From contig CAJXOG010000003.1 of NCBI GenBank assembly GCA_913057775.1, positions 124,001-188,000 of the forward strand: DNA of 64,000 nt, read 5' to 3'. Source of the stretch: an uncultured Fodinibius sp. (GTDB lineage: Bacteria > Bacteroidota > Rhodothermia > Balneolales > Balneolaceae). Below the pieces are notes generated by a model. The model did not search any database. It was not told the origin of the DNA and saw only the letters and a list, made by a program, of their open reading frames with translations. This document shows, in pieces, positions 60,897 through 64,000 of the stretch (position 1 is its first letter; every line of letters starts with the position of its first letter). The position numbers were made by a program, and so were the translations under genes.

Positions 60897-61325
60897 ATGG
60901 AAAAGGATTTTACAACGACATCTCCTGACGAAACCATTGCCAAGGGAAAAGAATTTGTTACCTCTTTGGAAACAGGAGATATTGTTTGCCTTCAGGGTGA
61001 TCTCGGTGCGGGAAAAACGCACTTTGTAAAGGGTATGGCGGAAGGATTGGGCATTGACAGTAACGATGTCAGTTCGCCCACTTTTACACTCATCAATGAG
61101 TATGGTGGTGATAAGTTGCTCTATCATTTTGATTGCTATCGAATGGAATCTCCTCGCGAAGCCCTCGAAATAGGCGCCGAAGAATATTTTTACGGTGATG
61201 GAGTTACGGTGATCGAATGGCCGGAGCGCATTGAGTCGCTCATACCACCCGAGGCTATCTGGATTTCCATTGATGCACCTGACAAGAATACCCGAAAATT
61301 TGTCATTAGAAAAAGGGAGTTGTAA
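60897..61325 (+). CDS. tsaE: tRNA threonylcarbamoyladenosine biosynthesis ATPase TsaE
   Basis: 142 residues. TsaE is the ATPase that resets the TsaB-TsaD complex during t6A formation at position 37 of ANN-decoding tRNAs. P-loop GDLGAGKTH (34-42) with preceding TGDIVCLQ, then SSPTFTLINEY, LYHFDCYRM (Walker-B-like) and VIEWPERIESLIP, all family features. The start gives MEKDFTTTSPDETIAKGKEF. It is followed 20 bp later by an unknown small gene. Confidence 0.96.
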   Translation: MEKDFTTTSPDETIAKGKEFVTSLETGDIVCLQGDLGAGKTHFVKGMAEGLGIDSNDVSSPTFTLINEYGGDKLLYHFDCYRMESPREALEIGAEEYFYGDGVTVIEWPERIESLIPPEAIWISIDAPDKNTRKFVIRKREL

Positions 61326-61344
61326 TCCTGTATATTATGCGACC

Positions 61345-61626
61345 ATGGCAACGAAGAAAAGACTTCCATATCGCTTAGATCGACTGCCGGTTATATACCC
61401 GTATAACCGACGAGCGGATAATAATATCCAGCTTGGAGATCTTGTTTACTATGGGCCTTGTCCCGAGTATTACGGGATCGGTGAAGTAGTTCGGTCGTTT
61501 GATGATTATTGTATTGTGGATTTTCGCCGAACCGGAGAACTGAATATTGAGAAGGACGCTATGGCTATGAAGTACTTGATTCCAATTCACAAATTGAACT
61601 TGGGGCACATCTTAAAAAGCACCTAA
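61345..61626 (+). CDS. Unknown small protein, SH3/CarD-like
   Basis: 93 residues from ATG 61345; the longer frame from 61231 lies mainly inside tsaE, so I reject that start. MATKKRLPYRLDRLPVIYPY is basic. The middle reads IQLGDLVYYGPCPEYYGIGE, then VVRSFDDYCIVDFRRTGELN: alternating hydrophobic strands with a G-D-x-V-x-Y/G-I-G-x-V pattern, as in small SH3-like barrels (CarD, KOW). Similar short genes follow tsaE in related genomes I cannot check. The role is unknown; RNA or protein binding is a guess. Confidence 0.7.
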   Translation: MATKKRLPYRLDRLPVIYPYNRRADNNIQLGDLVYYGPCPEYYGIGEVVRSFDDYCIVDFRRTGELNIEKDAMAMKYLIPIHKLNLGHILKST

Positions 61627-61637
61627 CGACATATATA

Positions 61638-61672
61638 GATCTGATTCTACAGCTCGACTACCAAATCAGATC
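61638..61672. terminator. Perfect hairpin between the unknown small gene and the symporter
   Basis: GATCTGATT (61638-61646) pairs perfectly with AATCAGATC (61664-61672) around a 17-base loop, between two convergent genes. No T tract follows on either strand, so it is only a candidate bidirectional terminator. Confidence 0.35.
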
Positions 61673-61681
61673 CATTCAGTT

Positions 61682-63124
61682 TTATTCCAGCATCTCGTCT
61701 TTGGCAAAATCGGTTTCTTCCAAGAGATCCCCGTCTTTTTTCTTACCGAATATCCACAACATAATACTTGCGGCCAAGCCGGGATAAAATGGCTCAATTC
61801 CCAGGTAGGTATAATTATACATGCCTTCGCTGGTTATGGTACCGAGAATAAGCCAAAGTAATGATACGCCAATGCTGCCGATCATGGTAGGGAGAACCCA
61901 TTGTTTTTTAAGGGTAAAAAATCGAAGGTAGACCCCCATAACCGGAATAAGCAGGCCGGGAATCATCACTGAACCGATAACGTACCACAGATCAATAACA
62001 CTGGGATAAATAATGATTAATAAGATCCCCAGCAATGCAGCAGCCAGTGTGCTGATTCGAGTTAGAGTATTGTTTTGTGTATTCGGAAAGATCTTTACCA
62101 GCAGATCACGCCCAAGTGTTTGTCCGGATAAAAACAGGTAACTGTCAAGTGTTGACATGATGGTAGCAAGCAATGCTACAAAGAACAAACCCTTTAATCC
62201 GATTGGTAAAATCTCGTTCGCCAGGTATGGATAAACCATGATGGGTTCGGCTAAGGAATCGCCCAAGATAGCAAAGCCGTACATCCCGCTAAACACTGTC
62301 AGGAAATCAAAAACTGACCATAATAAGATGGAAATGAAGATTCCTTTCTTAGCGGTTTCAGGAGATTTTGCTGCCGCGGCGCGTTGATGAAAGCTGGGAT
62401 CTACAAAAGTCCAAAGCGCAATAAAAAACCAAACAAGAATATATTGGACGTCTTGGCCGCCGGTGATATCCCTGAAGTCGGGTGGTACAAAAGACCATAA
62501 CTTTCCAAAGCCTCCGAACTCCATGCCGGCAAAAATAATCAAAACGGTAAATCCACCGAACATGAGAGCGATTTGCAGCATATCGGTGTGGACAACGGCA
62601 TTAAATCCTCCAAAGATAACATAGGCAACAGAAAATAGTGCTACAGCGCTGGCATACCATAGAAAATGCCCGGCGCCTCCGGTGAGGTATTGGAAAATTA
62701 ATCCGAGCATGAGAATGTAGGGAGCCGGACTCACGAGAATAAAAATGGGAATAGCAGAGAAGCGACCGGCAGTATCCCCATAGAAATTACCAACAGCTTC
62801 GGGCAGCGATAGAGCTTTATTCATACGTATTTTGCCGGCAAGCAGCCAGGCAAAAAGAGCGGAAAACACATAAAAGGGGAACCCTAAAATAAGCCAGGTA
62901 GAGATCCCATTTTGGTAGCTGTATTCTCCAATGCCCAGAATGCCGCCATACCAGGTTGAAACCAGCGTGGCTACAAAAGCAGCCAGACTCATTTTTCGTC
63001 CCGATAGCAAAAACGACTCTTCATCGGTTTCTTCCCAGTCGCGTTGCCAGGTGAGATAAACCAAGAGTGCAAAATAACATAGAATCAGGCTCCAGTCGAA
63101 CAGCGTAAATTGTAGTTCAGTCAA
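61682..63124 (-). CDS. Sodium:solute symporter family transporter
   Basis: 480 residues starting with TTG at 63124; no ATG precedes the first helix. About 13 membrane helices with SSS-family landmarks: LSGRKMSLAAFVATLVSTWYGGI (split as LSGRKMSLAAFVATLV and STWYGG), IFGGFNAVVHTDMLQ, VDPSFHQRAAAAKSPETA and SGQTLGRDLL near the end. The ligand (sugar, amino acid, pantothenate, organic acid) cannot be told. It has a 53-bp gap to thiN upstream, so the two may be co-transcribed. Confidence 0.92.
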   Translation of the reverse strand: MTELQFTLFDWSLILCYFALLVYLTWQRDWEETDEESFLLSGRKMSLAAFVATLVSTWYGGILGIGEYSYQNGISTWLILGFPFYVFSALFAWLLAGKIRMNKALSLPEAVGNFYGDTAGRFSAIPIFILVSPAPYILMLGLIFQYLTGGAGHFLWYASAVALFSVAYVIFGGFNAVVHTDMLQIALMFGGFTVLIIFAGMEFGGFGKLWSFVPPDFRDITGGQDVQYILVWFFIALWTFVDPSFHQRAAAAKSPETAKKGIFISILLWSVFDFLTVFSGMYGFAILGDSLAEPIMVYPYLANEILPIGLKGLFFVALLATIMSTLDSYLFLSGQTLGRDLLVKIFPNTQNNTLTRISTLAAALLGILLIIIYPSVIDLWYVIGSVMIPGLLIPVMGVYLRFFTLKKQWVLPTMIGSIGVSLLWLILGTITSEGMYNYTYLGIEPFYPGLAASIMLWIFGKKKDGDLLEETDFAKDEMLE

Positions 63125-63177
63125 CGGTCAATGATTATTTCAAAATGGGTGGAAGATATCTGAATAAGTATAGGTGG

Positions 63178-63804
63178 TCAATCGTTATTATGTTTTACAA
63201 ACATCAACAAGTCTCCTTCTTCATGATTGATCTGGACCGGGTTTTCAATGACTTCATTAGAGGATCCGTCTCGCACGCCATTTTCAAGGAATTCATTTTC
63301 GAGCGGATATTTTAATCCTTGTGTGGTAATGCCGGCTACTTTTCCCGATAGGGGGAATAGCGACAACTGCGTTCCAATAGCAAAATCATCTGAGAAAGAC
63401 GGAGGCAGTAATCTCGTTTCACCAAAATTGTCAGCTATACGGATCTGCTGGAATTGTGGAGAAAATTGTTTGAGGACGGATAGGTTTTTGAGCGTTTGAT
63501 CAAGCCGGTGTCCGGTAGCACCTAAAATGTAAATATGTGTACCATCCTTTTTTCGGGCGTGCTGCAGTGCTTTTTCCAAATCGTTGAACTCTTGGCTCGG
63601 CCGAAAGATAATTTCCGATTGCTCCTTTTCTGACCCGTTATAACTGTCCAGGTCGCCAATAATTACATCGGGTATGGCACCCAGCTTTAGTGCTATATTG
63701 GCTCCTCCATCAGCAGCAATAAAGCGATCTGTTTTCGCTCGATATTTGCTAAATAATTGTTCTGATGGCGGACTGCCATTACAGAGAATTAAAATCGATT
63801 TCAT
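63178..63804 (-). CDS. thiN: Thiamine diphosphokinase
   Basis: 208 residues. ThiN transfers diphosphate from ATP to thiamine. The catalytic region is the N-terminal domain with FIAADGGANIALKLG, then PDVIIGDLDSYNGS, and NDLEKALQHARKKDGTHIYIL (NDLEKAL) with ILGATGHRLDQTLKNL; the C-terminal thiamine-binding domain has QGLKYPLENEFLENG and SNEVIENPVQI. Thiamine diphosphate is the cofactor of the 2-oxo-acid dehydrogenases that use LpdA (29305). The symporter gene follows after 53 bp. Confidence 0.95.
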   Translation of the reverse strand: MKSILILCNGSPPSEQLFSKYRAKTDRFIAADGGANIALKLGAIPDVIIGDLDSYNGSEKEQSEIIFRPSQEFNDLEKALQHARKKDGTHIYILGATGHRLDQTLKNLSVLKQFSPQFQQIRIADNFGETRLLPPSFSDDFAIGTQLSLFPLSGKVAGITTQGLKYPLENEFLENGVRDGSSNEVIENPVQINHEEGDLLMFVKHNND

Positions 63805-63951
63805 GAAAAACGTCTTTAAATGATTTTAAAACTGGTTTGTGCGTTATAATACAGTAAAATGAAGTAAGATTTTGCCAATAAAAAAATATTGCTTTCTTCA
63901 AAGCTATCTACCATTTTATTAGGCTTATTTTTCGCGCTATAAACAGCCATT

Positions 63952-64000
63952 ATGTTTGAAGAACTCATCCAAAAATTACAAGAATTCGACACCGTGGGTG
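63952..64000 (+). CDS. Start of an unidentified gene (partial)
   Basis: ATG at 63952 opens a frame that continues to the end of the window (16 codons, MFEELIQKLQEFDTVG). Too short to assign; the amphipathic N-terminus is shared by many families, including DHH-type phosphoesterases. It is divergent from thiN. Confidence 0.4.
   Translation, partial: MFEELIQKLQEFDTVG

Overview
The window looks like a chromosomal segment of a Gram-negative member of the Bacteroidota/Balneolota/Rhodothermota assemblage, most likely Balneolia-like. Evidence: a PorX-type response regulator with a PglZ domain, a secreted protease ending in a type IX secretion (T9SS) sorting domain, many LxxC lipoproteins, weak Shine-Dalgarno sequences in front of most genes, a tRNA without encoded CCA, and house-keeping proteins of Bacteroidota style (long Nif3, leucine-type dehydrogenase). 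This is inference from content; no 16S gene is present. I see no prophage, insertion sequence, CRISPR array or integrase; almost everything reads as vertically inherited core genome with a few lineage-specific families.

Layout. 1-3.7 kb (minus strand): PLP-binding YggS, three tandem PspB-like small membrane proteins, a DivIVA-domain protein, purine nucleoside phosphorylase and a partial TonB-like lipoprotein. 3.9-6.3 kb (plus): Nif3 protein, a coiled-coil protein whose zinc ribbon has lost all cysteines, RNase P RNA (rnpB) with a terminator on each side. 6.3-13.2 kb: DUF3137+LemA pair, a cytochrome c lipoprotein with an apparent frameshift in its signal peptide, MtfA-like peptidase, SmpB, a TPR lipoprotein, a site-2-protease homologue and arginine deiminase. 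13.4-23.3 kb: SirB1-like protein, a double-domain glycosyltransferase, a small lipoprotein, and a MacAB-like ABC export cassette (adaptor, ATPase, permease) with a serine hydrolase inserted between ATPase and permease. 23.6-29.1 kb: DUF72, release factor 3, a palindromic repeat element, DUF2007, two tandem paralogous secreted metzincin-like lipoproteins and a DUF985 cupin.

29.3-35.6 kb (plus): dihydrolipoyl dehydrogenase, LipB, LipA, PlsY, GpsA, an AlbA_2-domain protein and an ErpA/IscA-type Fe-S carrier; this groups lipoate supply with the enzyme complex that uses it and with phospholipid synthesis. 35.7-40.4 kb (minus): P1 peptidase, NDH-2, Hsp33, leucine-type dehydrogenase. 40.7-46.5 kb: RecJ, tRNA-Phe, a stand-alone receiver, and a minus-strand operon SDR-ALDH3-YhdH. 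46.5-64 kb: DUF2339 membrane protein, M28 peptidase, DsbA-like thioredoxin, gamma carbonic anhydrase, HemW, an uncharacterised protein beside fumarylacetoacetase, T9SS-sorted metalloprotease, TrhO, alpha/beta hydrolase, ComEA-like HhH protein, PorX, TsaE, an unknown 93-residue protein, a sodium:solute symporter, thiamine diphosphokinase, and the first codons of a further gene.

The observations I rate highest are the triplicated PspB-like genes between yggS and divIVA, the cysteine-free zinc-ribbon protein, the tandem metzincin lipoproteins that differ at the third metal ligand, the Asp in place of the base-specificity Asn of purine nucleoside phosphorylase, the 26.3 kb palindromic element, and the uncharacterised fahA neighbour. 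I did not find a convincing wholly new multi-gene defence or metabolic system. All homology statements come from reading motifs; no database search was run.
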